Assembly (NCBI RefSeq): GCF_047675955.1
Contig: NW_027327447.1
Location: 186,001-250,000 of the forward strand
Origin: Chlorocebus sabaeus
Lineage: Eukaryota > Chordata > Mammalia > Primates > Cercopithecidae
Direction: 5' to 3'
Length of the DNA: 64,000 nt
Below, in pieces: positions 1 through 11,200 of the stretch. The notes beneath the pieces are model-generated. The model was not told the DNA's origin. It saw only the letters and a program-made list of their open reading frames with translations, and searched no databases. The translations under genes and the position numbers were made by a program. Within the stretch, counting starts at the first letter, position 1, and every line of letters starts with the position of its first letter.

Positions 1-1540
1 TTGAAAAAGGAAATATCTTCAGTTAAAAACTGGAAAGAAGATTTCTGAGAGACTGCTTTGTGTTCTGTTAATTCATCTCACAGAGTTACAGCTTTCCCCT
101 CAAGAATTCTTTCGCGAAGGCTGTTCTTGTTTATCTTTCAAAGTGATATTTGCAAGCCCGTAGAGGGTTATGGTGAAAAAGGAAATATCTTCAGTTTAAA
201 ACTGAAAAGAAGCCTTCTGAGAAACTCCTTTTTGTTCTGTTAATTCATCTCAGAGGGTTACAGCTTTCTCCTCAAGAAGCCTTTCTCTAGGACTGTTCTT
301 GTGGAATTTGGAAAGTGATATTTGGACGCACATAGAGTGTTATGGTGAAAAAGGAAATATCTTAAGTTAAAAACTGGAAAGAAGCTTTCTGAGAAACTTT
401 TTGTGTTCTGTTAATTCATCTCACATTATTACAGCTTTCTCCACAAGAAGCCTTTCGCTAAGACTGTTCTTGTGAAATTTGCAATGTGATATTTGAAAGC
501 CCAAAGAGGTCAATGGTGAAAAAGGAAATATCTTCAGTTAAAAACTGGAAAGACGTCTTCTGAAAAAACGCTTTTTGTTCTGTTAATTCATCTCACAGAG
601 TTACAGCTTTCCCCTTAAGAAGCCTTTCGTTAAGGCTGTTCTTGTGGAATTTGCAAAGGGATATTTGGAAGCCCATAGAGGGCTATGGTGAAAAAGGAAA
701 TATTTTACTTTAAAAACGGGAAAGAAACTTTCTGAGAAACTCTTTTGTGTTCTGTTAATTCATCTCACAGAGTTACAGCTTTCTCCTCAAGAAGCCTTTC
801 GTTAAGACTTTTCATGTGGAATTTGCAAAGTGATATTTGGAAGCCCACAGAGGGCTAAGGTGAAAAAGGAAATATCTTCCGTTAAAACCTGGAAATATGA
901 TATCTGAGAAACTGATTTGGGTTCTGTTAATTCACTTCACAGAGTTACAGCTTTCCCTTCTAGAAGCCATTCGCTAAGACAGTTCTTGTGGAATTTGCAA
1001 AGTGATATTTGCAAGCCCATAGAGGGCTACGGTGAAAAAGGAAATATCTTCCAGAAAAACTGGAAAGAAGCTTTCTGAGAAACTGCTTTGTATTCTGTTA
1101 ATTCATCTCACAAAATTATAGGTTTCCCTTCAAGAAGCCTTTCACTAAGGCTGTTCTTTTGGAATTTGGTAACTGATATTTGGAAGCCCTTAAAGGGCTA
1201 TGGTGAAAAAATAAATATCTTCAATTAAAAACTGGAAAGAGTCTCTCTGAGAAACTGCTTTGTGTTCTGTTAATTCATCTCACAGAGTTACTGCTTTCCC
1301 CTCAAGAAGCCTTTCGCTAAGATTTTTCTTGTGGAATTTGCAAAGTGGTATTTGGAAGTCCCTAGAGGGCTATGGTGAAAACGGAAATATCTTCTGTTAA
1401 AAACTGGAAAGAAGCTTTCTGAGAAACTGCTTTGTGTTCTGTGAATTCTTCTCACAGAGTTACAGCTTTCCCCTGAAGAAGCCTTTTGCTAAGACTGATC
1501 TTGAGGAGTTTGCAAAGTGATATTTGGAAACCCTTAGAGG

Positions 1541-1712
1541 GCTATGGTGAAAAAGGAAATATCTTCCGTTAAAAACCGGAAAGAAGTTTTCTCAGAAACT
1601 GCTTTGTGTTCTGTTAAATCATCTCACAGAGATACAGCTTTCCATTCAAGAAGCCTTACGCTAACGCTGTTCTTGTGGTGTTTGGAAAGTGATATTTGGA
1701 AGCCCATAGAGG
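1541..1712 (+). repeat. Representative 172-bp alphoid monomer
   Basis: This is one full repeat, measured from the G of GCTATGG to the same base in the next unit. It contains the A-box, the TTCCGTTAAAAACCGG segment, the TTCTCAGAAACTGC segment, the TCACAGAG motif and the TTGGAAAGTGATATTTGG segment. The HindIII site present in most monomers is altered here to AAGTTT. The unit is one base longer than the 171-bp ape monomer, as in African green monkey alphoid DNA (recalled, not searched). Because 172 = 57x3+1, any open frame changes phase at each unit, which explains the recurring frames of about 66 codons. Confidence 0.9.
1542..1558 (-). promoter_or_regulatory. A-type (pJ-alpha) box, example of a site in most monomers
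   Basis: Read on the minus strand, this 17-mer matches the pJ-alpha box consensus TTCCTTTTYCACCRTAG exactly. That box marks A-type alphoid monomers and occupies the place where B-type monomers carry the CENP-B box. The same word or a one- to two-base variant (CTACGGTG, CTATGGAG, CTGTGGTG) recurs in nearly every monomer of the window. I infer that the array is almost wholly A-type. Protein binding is established for human pJ-alpha and is only inferred here. Confidence 0.7.
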
Positions 1713-3773
1713 GCTGTGGTGAAAAAGGAAATATGTTCCGTTAAAAACAGGAAAGAAGCTATCTGTGAAACTGCTTTGTGTTCTGTAAATTCATCTCACA
1801 GATTTACAGCTTTCCCTTCAAGAAGCCTTTCGCTAAGGCTGTTCTTGTGGAATTCGCAAAGTGATATTTGGAAGCCAATAGAGGGCTATGGTGAAAAAGG
1901 AAATATCTTCCGTAAAAAACTGGAAAGAATCTTTTTGACAAACTGCTTTGTGTCCTGTTAATTCATCTCACAGAGTTACTGCTTTCCTCTCAAGAAGCCT
2001 TTCGCAAAGACTGTTCTTGCGGAATTTGCAAAGAGATATTTGGAAGCCCCTAGAGAGCTATGGTGAAAAAGGAAATATGTTCCGTTAAAAACTAGAATGA
2101 AGTTTTCTGAGAAAGTGCTTTGTGCTCTGTTAATTCATCTCACAGAGCCACTATGTTCCCCTCAAGAGCACTTTCGCTAAGACTATTCTTGAGGAATTTA
2201 CAAGGTGATATTTGGAAGCCCAAACAGGGCTACGGTGAAAAAGAAATATCTTCCGTTAAAAACTGGAAAGAAGCTCTCTTAGAAACTGCTTTGAGTTCTG
2301 TGAATGCATCTCACAGAGTTACAGCTTTCCCCTCAAGAAGCCTATCTCTAAGGCCAATGTTGTGGGATATGCAAAGTGATATTTGGAAGCCCTTATAGGG
2401 CTATGGTGAAAAAGGAAATATCTTCAGTTAAATACTGGAAGGAAGCTGTTTGAGAAACTGCTTTGTGTTCTGTTATTTCATCTCACTGAGTTACACCTTT
2501 CCCCTCAAGAATCCTTTCGCTAAGACTGTTCTTGTGGAATTTGGAAAGTGATATTTGCAAGTCCATAGAGGGCTATGGTAAAAAAGGAAATATCTTCCGT
2601 TAAAAACTGGAAAGAATCTTTCTGAGAAACTGCTTTGTGTTCTGGAAATTCATCTCACAGAGTTACAGCTTTCCCTTCAAGATGCCTTTCGCTAAGGCTG
2701 TTCTTGCGGAATTTGGAAAGTTATATTTGGAAGCCCATACAGGACTATGGTGAAAAAGGAAATATTCTAAGGTAAAAACTGAAAAGAAGCATTCGGAGAG
2801 ACCTCTTTGTGTTCCGTTAATTCATCTCACAGAGTTACAGCTTTCCCTTCAATAAGAATTTCGCTAAGGCTGTTCTTGTGGAATTTGCAAAGTGATATTT
2901 GGAAGCCCTTAGTGGGCTACGGTGAAAAAGGAAATATCCTAAGTTAAAAACTGAAAAGAAGCATTCTGAGAAACTGCTTTGTGTTCTGTTAATTCATTTC
3001 ACAGAGTTACAGCTTTCCTTTCAAGAAGACTTACGCTAAGGCTCTTCTTGTGGAACTGGCAAAGTGATATTGGGAAGCCCATAGAGGGCTCTTGTGAAAG
3101 AGGAAATATTTTCAGTTAAAAACTGGAAAGAAGCTTTCTGAGAAACTGCTTTGTGCTCTGTTAATTCATCTCACAGAGTTACACCTTTCCCTTCAAGAGG
3201 CCTTTCGCTAAGGCTGTTCTTGAGGAATTTAGAAAGTGATATTTGGAAGCCCATGGAGGGCTATGGTGAAAAAGGAAATACCTTCCGTTAAATACTGTAA
3301 AGAAGATTTCTGAGACACTGCTTTGTGCTCTGTTAATTCAGCTCACGGAGTTACAACTTTCCCTTCAAGAAGCTTTTCGCTAAGGCTGTTATTGTGGAAT
3401 TTGCAAAGTGATATTCGGAAGCCCTTAAAGTGCTATGGTGAAAAAGGAATTATCTTCAGGTAAAAACTGGAAAGAAGCTTTCTGAGAAACTGCTTTGTGT
3501 TCTGTTAATTCATCTCACAGAATTACAGCTTTCCCATCAAAAGCATTTCGCTAAGACTGTTCTTGTGGAATTTGCAAAGTGATATTTGTAAGCCCTTATA
3601 GGGCGATGGTGAAAAAGGAAATATCTTCCGTTAAAAACTGCAAAGAAGCTTTCTGAGAAACTGCTTTGTTTTCTGTTAATTCATCTCACAGAGTTACAGC
3701 ATTCCCCTCAAGAAGCCTTTCGCTAAGACTGTTCTTGTGGAATTTGCAAAGTGATATTTGAAACCCGCAGAGG

Positions 3774-3909
3774 GCTGTGGTGAAAAAGGAAATATCTTCC
3801 ATTAAAAACGGGAAAGAATCTTTCTGAGCTACAACTTTCCCTTCAAGAAGCCTTTCGATAAGGCTGTTCTTGTGGAATTTGCAAGGTGATATTTGGAAGC
3901 CCATAAAGG
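3774..3909 (+). repeat. Shortened alphoid monomer (136 bp)
   Basis: The spacing between equivalent GCT positions is 136 bp instead of 172. The stretch that normally runs from AAACTGCTTTGTG to CACAGAG is missing, so CTTTCTGAG joins directly to CTACAACTTTCCC near 3828. The lost piece is flanked by GAG in the normal monomer, consistent with a short direct-repeat deletion of 36 bp. Confidence 0.85.
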
Positions 3910-4077
3910 ACTATGGTGAAAAAGGAAGTATCTTCAGTTAAAAACTGGAAAGAAGCTGTCTGAGAAACTGCTTTGTGTTGTATTAATTCATCTCACAGAG
4001 TTACAGCTTTCCCCTCAAGAAGACTTTTGCTAAGACTTTAATTGTGGAGTTTGCAAAGTGCTATTTGGAAGCCCATA

Positions 4078-5470
4078 GAGGGCTATGGTGAAAAAGGAAA
4101 TATCTTCCGTTAAAAACGGGAAAGAAGCTTTTTGAGAAACTACTTTGTGTTCTGTGAATTCATCTCGCAGAGTTACAGATTTTCCCTCAAGGAGCCTTTC
4201 GCTAAGACTGTTCTTGTGGAATTGGCAAAGTGATATTTGGAAGCCCATAGAGGGCTATGGAGTAAAAGGATATATTTTCGTTAAAAAATGGAAAGAAACT
4301 TTCAGAGAAACTGGATTGTGTTCTGTTAATTCATCTCAGAGAGTTACTGCTTTCCCCTCAAGAAGCCTTTCGCTAAGTCTGTTCTTGTGGGATTTGCAAA
4401 GTTATATTTGGAAACCCCTAGAGGGCTATGGTGAAAAAGGAAATATCTTCCGTTAAAAACTGCAAAGAAGCTTTCTGAGAAACTTCTTTGTGTTCTCTTA
4501 ATTCATCTCATAGATTTACAGCTATCCCCTCAAGAAGCCTTTTGCTAAGACTGTTCTTGTGGAATTTGCAAAGTTATATTTGTAAGCCCATAGAGGGCTA
4601 CTTTGAAAAAGGAAATACCTTCCGTTAAAAACGGGAAAGAAGCTTTCTGAGAAACTACTTTGTGTTCTGTTAATTCATATCGCAGAGTTACAGATTTCCC
4701 CTCAAAAAGCCTTTCGCTAAGACTCTTCTTCTGGAATTGGCAAAGTGATATTTGGAAGCCCATAGATGGCTATGGTGTAAAAGGAAATATCTTCCGTTAA
4801 AAATTAGAAAGAAACTTTCTGAGAAACTGTTTCGTGTTCTGTTAATTCATGTCACAGAGTTACTGCTTTCCCCTCACGAAGCCTTTCGCTAAGATTGTTC
4901 TTGTGGAATTTGCAAAGTGATATTTGGAATCCCATAGAGGGCTATTTTGAAAAAGGAAATATCTTAAGTTAAAAACTGGAAAGAAGCTGTCTGAGAAAGT
5001 GCTTTGTGTTCTGTTCATTCATTTCACAGAGGTAGAGGTTTCCCCTCAAGAAGCCTTTCGCTAAGGCTGTTCATGTGGAATTTGGAAAGTGATATTTGGA
5101 AGCCCATAGAGGGCTATTTTGAAAAAGGAAATATCTTAAGTTAAAAACTAGAAAGAAGCTGTCTGAGAAACTGATTTGTGTTCTGTTAATTCATCTCACA
5201 GAGTTACAGCTTTCCCCTCAAGAAGCCTTTCGCTTCGACTGTTTTTGTAGAATTTGCAAAGTGATATTTGTAAGCCCATAGAGGGCTATGGTGAAAAAGG
5301 AAATATCTTCCGTTAAAAACGGGAAAGAAGCTTTCAGAGAAACTGCTTTGTGTTCTGTTAATTCTTCTCACAGAGTTACAGATTTCACCTCAAGAAACCT
5401 TTTGCTAAGACTGTTCTTGTGGAATTGGCAAAGTGATATTTGGAAGCCCATAGAGGGCTGTGGTGTAAAA
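4078..5470 (+). repeat. Local higher-order repeat: three copies of a marker monomer at 3- and 4-monomer spacing
   Basis: Three monomers share unusual variants: AAAAACGGGAAAG after TTCCG, GTTACAGATTT in place of GTTACAGCTTT, and GGAATTGGCAAAG in place of GGAATTTGCAAAG. A following GGWGTAAAAGG in place of GGTGAAAAAGG is also shared. Their CGGG sites end at 4121, 4636 and 5324, so the steps are 515 and 688 bp, close to 3 and 4 units. The copies differ from one another, so the amplification is not recent. This is a short-lived higher-order repeat in otherwise monomeric DNA. Confidence 0.75.
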
Positions 5471-6486
5471 GGAAATAGCCTCCGTTAAAAACTGGAAAGA
5501 AATTTTCTGAGAAAGTGCTTTGTGTTCTGTGAATTCATCTCACAGAGTTACAGCTTTCCTTAAAGAAGCCATTCGCTAAGGTTGTTCTTGCGGAACTTGC
5601 AAAGTGATATTTGGAAGCCCATATAGGGCTATGGTGAAAAAGGAAATATCTTCAGTTAAAAACTGGGAAGAAGCTGTCTGAGAAAGTTCTTTGTGTTCTG
5701 TTAATTCATCTCACGGAATTACTGCTTGTCCCTCATGAAACCTTTTGGTAGGAATGTTTTGTGGAATTTGCAAGGTGATATTTGGAAGCACATAGTGGGC
5801 TATGGTGAAAAAGGAAATATCCTAAGATAAAAACTGAAAAGAAGCATTCTGAGAAACTGCTTTGTGCTCTGTTAATTCATCTCACAGAGTTACAGCATTC
5901 CTTTCAAGAAGCCGTTCGGTAAGGCTGTTCTTCTGGAATTGACAAAGTGATATTTCGGAACCCCTAGATGGCTATGGTGAAAAAGGAAACATTTTCCGTT
6001 AAATACTGGAAAGAAGCTTTCTGAGAAACTGCTTTGTTTTCTGTTAATTCATCTCACAGTGTTACAGCTTTCCCCTCAAGAAGACTTTCCCTAAGACTGT
6101 TCTTCTGGAATTTGCAAAGTGATATTTGGGACCCCATAGAGGGCTGTAGTGAAAAAGAAAAAATCTTCCGTTAAAAAATGGAAAGAAGCTTTCTGAGAAA
6201 TTGCTTTGTGTTCTGTTAATTCATCTCACAGAGTTACAGCTTTCCCTTCAAGAAGCCTTTCGCTAAGGCTGTTCTTGTGGAATTTGCAAAGTGATATTTG
6301 GTAGCCCTTAGAGGGCTACGGTGAAAAAGAAAATATCTTCAGTTAAAAACCGGAAAGAAGCTGTCTGAGAAACTGCTTTGTGTTCTGTTATTTCGTCTCA
6401 CAGAGTTACATCTTTCCCCTCAAGAAGCCTTTCGCTAAGGCTGTTCTTGTGGAATTTGCAAAGTGATTTTCGGAAGCCCATAGAGG

Positions 6487-6622
6487 GCTATGGTGAAAAA
6501 GGAAATATCTTCCGTTAAAAACGGGAAAGAAGTTTTCTGAGTTACAGCTTTCCCTTCAAGAAGCCTTTCGCTAAGGCTGTTCTTGTGGAATTTGCAAAGT
6601 GATATTTGGAAGCCCATACAGG
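6487..6622 (+). repeat. Shortened alphoid monomer (136 bp), second copy
   Basis: This has the same 36-bp loss as the unit at 3774: TTTTCTGAG joins GTTACAGCTTTCCC at 6541. The following monomer shares the rare TTTGTGTTGTWTTAATTC with the monomer after the first short unit. The pair is therefore probably one deletion copied by duplication. The distance between junctions is 2713 bp, close to 16 monomers less the deletion. Confidence 0.85.
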
Positions 6623-8029
6623 GCTTTGGAGAAAAAGGAAATATCTTCAATTAAAAACTGGAAAGAAGCTGTCTGAGAAACTGCTTTGTGTTGTTTTAAT
6701 TCATCTCACAGAGTTACAGCTTTCTCTTCAAGAAGCCTTTCACTAAGGCTGTTGTTGTGGAATTTTCAAAGTGATATTTGGAAGCCCATAGAGGGCTATG
6801 GTGAAAAAGAAAATATCTTCAGTTAAAAACAGGAAAGAAGCTGTCTGAGAAACTGCTTTGTGTTCTGTTAATTCATCTCAGAGAGTTACAGCCTTCCCCT
6901 CAAGAAGCTTTTCACAAGGGCTGTTCTTGTGGAATTTGCAAAGTGATATTCGGAAGCCCTTAGAGTGCTATGGTGAAAAACGAATTATCTTCAGTTAAAA
7001 ACTGGAAAGAACCTTTCTGAGAAACTGCTTTGTGTTCTGTTAATTCATCTCACAGAATTACAGCTTTCCCATCAAGAAGCCTTTCGCTAAGACTGTTCTT
7101 GGGGAATTTGCAGTGATATTTGGAAGCCCTTAGAGGGCGATGCTGAAAAAGGAAATATCTTCCGTTAAAAACTGGAAAGAAGCTTCCTGAGAGACTGCTT
7201 TGTTTTCTGTTAATTCATCTAACAGAGTTACAGCTTTCCCCTCAAGAAGCCTATCAGTAAAACTGTTCCTGTGGAATTTTCAATGTCATATTTGGAACCC
7301 ACAGAGGGCTGTGGTGAAAAAGGAAATATCTTCCGTTAAATACTGGAAAGAAGCTTTCTTAGAGACTGCTTTGTGTTCTCTTATATCATCTCACAGAATT
7401 ACAGCTTTGCCCTCCAGAAGCCTTTCGGTAAGACTGTTCTTGTGGAATTTACAAAGTGATATTTAGAAGTCCATAGAGGGCTATGGTGAAAAAGTAAATA
7501 TTTTCCGTTAAAAACTGGAAAAAATCTCTCTGAGAAACTGATTTGTGTTCTGTTAATTCATGTCACAGAGCTACAGATTTCCCCTCAAGAAGTCTTTCGC
7601 TAAGACTGTTTTGTGGAATTTGCAAAGTGATATTTGGAAGCCCATAGGGGGTTGTGGTGAAAAATGAAACATCTTCAGTTAAAATCTTAAATAAAGCTTT
7701 CTGAGAAACAGCTTTGTCTTCTGTTAATTCATCTCACATAGTTACAGCTTTGCCCTCAAGAAGCCTATCGCTAAGACTGTTCTTGTGGAATTTGCAAAGC
7801 GATATTTGGAAGCACATAGAGGGCTATGGTGAAAAAGTAAATATCCTAAGATAAAAACTGAAAAGAAGCCTTCTAAGAATCTGCATTGTGTTCTGTTAAT
7901 TCATCTCTCAGAGTTACAGCTTTCTCCTCAAGAAGCTTTTTGCTAAGACTGTTCTTCTGGAATTTGTAAAGTGATATTTGGAAGCCCAAAGAGGCCTATG
8001 GTGAAAAAGGAAATATCCTAAGATAAAAA

Positions 8030-8205
8030 CTGACATGAACTTTACTGAGAAACTGCTTTGTGATATGTGACTTCCACTCACTGAGTGAGAGCTATATGTC
8101 GTAGAGCTGTTTGCTAACCTTATTTCTGTGGAATCTGAGAAGGGATAATTCGGTTCCCTTTGAAGACTATAGGGCCAAAGGAAATATCTGCCATAAAAGT
8201 GGGAA
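8030..8205 (+). repeat. Highly divergent (archaic-looking) alphoid monomer
   Basis: This unit keeps the alphoid frame and length: about 171 bp between CTATGG at 7996 and CTATAGG at 8167. Its sequence differs far more than that of any neighbour. It has TTTGTGATATGTGACTTCC, CACTCACTGAGTGAGAGC, AGAGCTGTTTGC, TGTGGAATCTGAGAAGGGA and CCCTTTGAAGACTATAGGG, followed by ATCTGCCATAAAAGTGGG. Several of these (GTGATRTGTG, AGAGCWGTTT, AATCTG, CTTTGARG) are closer to what I remember of ape or ancestral alphoid monomers than to the surrounding array. I infer a relic of an older alphoid layer. A heavily mutated local monomer is the alternative. The units on both sides are normal. Confidence 0.75.
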
Positions 8206-11200
8206 AGAAGCTTTCTGAGAAACAGCTTTCTGATCTGTGAACTCATCCCACAGAGTTACAGCTTTCCCCTGAGGAAGCCTTTCGCTATGACTGTTCTTGT
8301 GGAATTTGCAAAGTGACATTTCGAAGGCCATAGAGAGCTATGGTGAAAAGGAAATATCTTCGGTTTAAAACGGGAAAGAAGCTTTCTGAGACACTGTGTT
8401 GTGTTCTGTTAATTCATCTCACAAAGTTACAGCTTTCCCCTAACGAAGCCTTTCCATAAGACTGTTCTTGTCGAATTTGGGAAGTGATATTTAGAAGCCT
8501 ACAGAGGTCTATGGTGAAAAACGAAATAGCCTAAGATAAAAACTGAAAATAAGCTTTCTGAAAAACTGCTTTGTGTTTTCTTAATTCATCTCACAGAGTT
8601 ACAGCTTTCCTCTCAAGAAGCCTTTCACTAAGACTGTTCTTGTGCAATTTAGAACGTGATATTTAGAAGCCCAGAGAGTGCTATGGTTAAAAAGGAAATA
8701 TCCTCCGTTAAAAACTGGAAAGAAGCTTTCTGAGAACCTGCTTTGTGTTCTGTTAATTCATCTCACAGAGTTACAGCTTTCCCCTCAAGAAGCCTTTCGC
8801 TAAGACTGTTCTTGTGGAATTTGCAAAGTGATATTTGGAAGCCCGTAGAGGGCTATGGTGAAAATGGAAATAACTTCAGTTAAAAATTGGAAAGAAGCTT
8901 TCTGAGAAACTTCTTTGTGTTTTGTTAATTAATCTCACAGAGTTACAGCTTTCCCCTCGAGAAGTCTTTCGCTAAGTCTGTTCTTGTGGAATTTGCAAAG
9001 TGATATTTGGAAGCCCAGAGAGGGCTATGGTGAAAAAGGAAATATCTTCAGTTAAAAACTGGAAGGAATCTTTCTGAGAAACTGCTTTGGGTTCTGTTAA
9101 TTCATTTCACAGACTAACAGCTTTTCCCTCAAGAAGCCTTTCGTGAAGGCAGTTCTTCCGGAGTTTGCAAAGTGATATTTGGAAGCCCATAGAGGGCTTT
9201 GGTGAAAAAGGAAATATCTTCCGTTAAAAACTGGAAAGAAGCTTTCTGAGAAACTGCTTTGTGTTCTGTTAATTCATCTCACAGAGTTAGAGATTTCCCC
9301 TCAAGAAGCCTTTCACTAAGACAATTCTTGTGGAATTTGCAATGTGATATTTTGAAGCCAATAGAGTGCTATGGTGAAAAAGGAAGTATCTTCAGTTAAA
9401 AACTGTAAAGAAGCTTTCTGAGGAACTGCTTTGTGTTCTGTTAATTCATCTCACAGAGGTACAGCTTTCACCTCAAGAAGCTTTTCGCTAAGACTGTTCT
9501 TGTGGAAATTGCAATGTGATATTTGGAAGCCCATAGAGGGCTATGGTGAAAAAGGAAATATCTTCCATTAAAACGTGGAAAGAAGCTTTCTGGGAAACTG
9601 CATTGTGTTCTGTTAATTCATCTCACAGAGATACAGCATTCCCCCAAGAAGCCTTTTGCTAAGAATGTTCTTTTGGAGTTTGCAAAGTGATATTTGGAAG
9701 CCCATAGAGGGCTATGGTGAAAAAGGAAATAACTGCCGTTAAAAACTGGAACGAAGATTTCTGAGAAACTGCCTTGTGTTCTGTTAATTCGTCTCACAGA
9801 GTTACAGCTTTCCCGTCAAGAAGCCTTACCCTAAGACTGTTCTTGTTTAATTTGGAAGGTGATATTTAGAAGCCAACCGTGGTCTACAGTGAAAAAGGAA
9901 ATAGCCTAAGGTAAAAACTGAAGGTAATCTTTCGGAGAAACTGCTTTGTGTAACTTTAATTCATCTCACAGAGCTATAGATTTCGCTCAAGGAGCCTTTC
10001 ACTAAGACTGTTCTTGTGGAATTTAGAACGTGATATTTTGCAGCCCATAGAGGGCAACGGTGAAAAAGGAAATATCCTCCGTTAAAAACTGGAAAGAAGC
10101 TTTCTGAGAAACTGCATTGTGTTCTGTTTATTCATCTCAAAGAGTTACAGGTTTTCCCTCATGAAGCCTTTCGATAAGACTGTTCTTGTGGAATTTGCAA
10201 AGTGATATATGGATGCCCATAGAGGGCTATGGTGAAAATGGAAATATCCTAAGATAAAATCGAAAAGAAGCTTTCTGCGAAACTGCTTTGTGTTCTGTTA
10301 GTTCATCTTACAGAGTTTCAGTTTTGCCCTCAAGGTGCCCCACTAAGACTATTCTTGTGAAATTTGCAAATTGATGTTTCCAAACCCATAGAGGGCTACG
10401 GTGAAAAGGGAAATATCTTCCGTTAAAAATGGGAAAGAAGCTTTCAGAGGAACTGCCGTGTGTTCTGTTAATACATCCACCGAGTTACAGCTTTCCCCTC
10501 AAGTAGCCGTTCACTAAGGCTGTTCTAGGGGAACTTGCAAAGTGATATTTGGAAGACCATAGAGGGCTATGGTGAGAAAGGAAAAATCTTAAGTTAAAAA
10601 CTGAAAAGAAGCTTTCTGAGAAACTACTGTGAGTTGGTGTAATACATCTCACCAAGTTACAGCTTTCCCCTCAAGAAGTCTTTCAATAAGACTGTTCTTT
10701 GCAATTTGCAATGTGATATTTGGAAGCCCATAGAGGCCTATGGTGAAAAAGGAAATATACTAAGATAAAAATTGAACAGAAGCTTTCTGAGATACGGCTT
10801 TGGGTTCTCTTAATTCATCTCACTGAGTTAGAGCTTTCCCTCAAGAAGCCGTTCACTAAGACTGCTCTTGTGAAATTTGCAAAGTGATATTTGGAAACCC
10901 CTAGGAGGCTATGGTGAAAAAGGAAATGTCTTTCGTTAAAAACTGGAAAGATGCTTTCTGAGAAACTGCCATGTGTTCCGTTAATACACCTCACCGAGTT
11001 ACAGCTTTCCCCTCAAGAAGCCTTTCGCTAAGACTGTTCTTGTGGGATTTGCAAAGTGATATTTGAAAGCCCATGGAGGGCTACGGTGAAAAAGGAAATA
11101 TCTTCAGTTAAACTGTGTATAGAAGCATTCTGAGAAACTGTTTTCTGTTCTGTTAATTCATCTCACAGAGTTACAGCTTTCCCCTCAAGAAGCCTTTCGT

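Larger units (their letters stand above)
1..8029 (+). repeat. Alpha-satellite array, proximal block
   Basis: This is a head-to-tail array of alphoid monomers, all in one orientation, starting mid-monomer at base 1. Marker positions step by 172 bp (1541, 1713, 1885). Each unit runs through a fixed order: GCTATGGTGAAAAAGGAA, a TTCAGTTAAAAACTGG or CCTAAGATAAAAACTG variant, AAGCTTTCTGAGAAACTGC, TTCATCTCACAGAGTTACAG, CTTTCGCTAAGACTGTTC and TTGCAAAGTGATATTTGG. Most units keep a HindIII site (AAGCTT). Neighbouring monomers differ at scattered positions, so this is mostly monomeric satellite. Marker monomers near 4.1, 4.6 and 5.3 kb recur at 3- and 4-monomer spacing. The length and sequence fit cercopithecoid alpha satellite (family knowledge). 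I see no gene here. Confidence 0.95.

Noticed and set aside
8359..8374. Functional CENP-B box (TTCG...CGGG)
   Set aside because: The two halves are separated by 8 bases instead of 7, so the spacing of the essential core is wrong.
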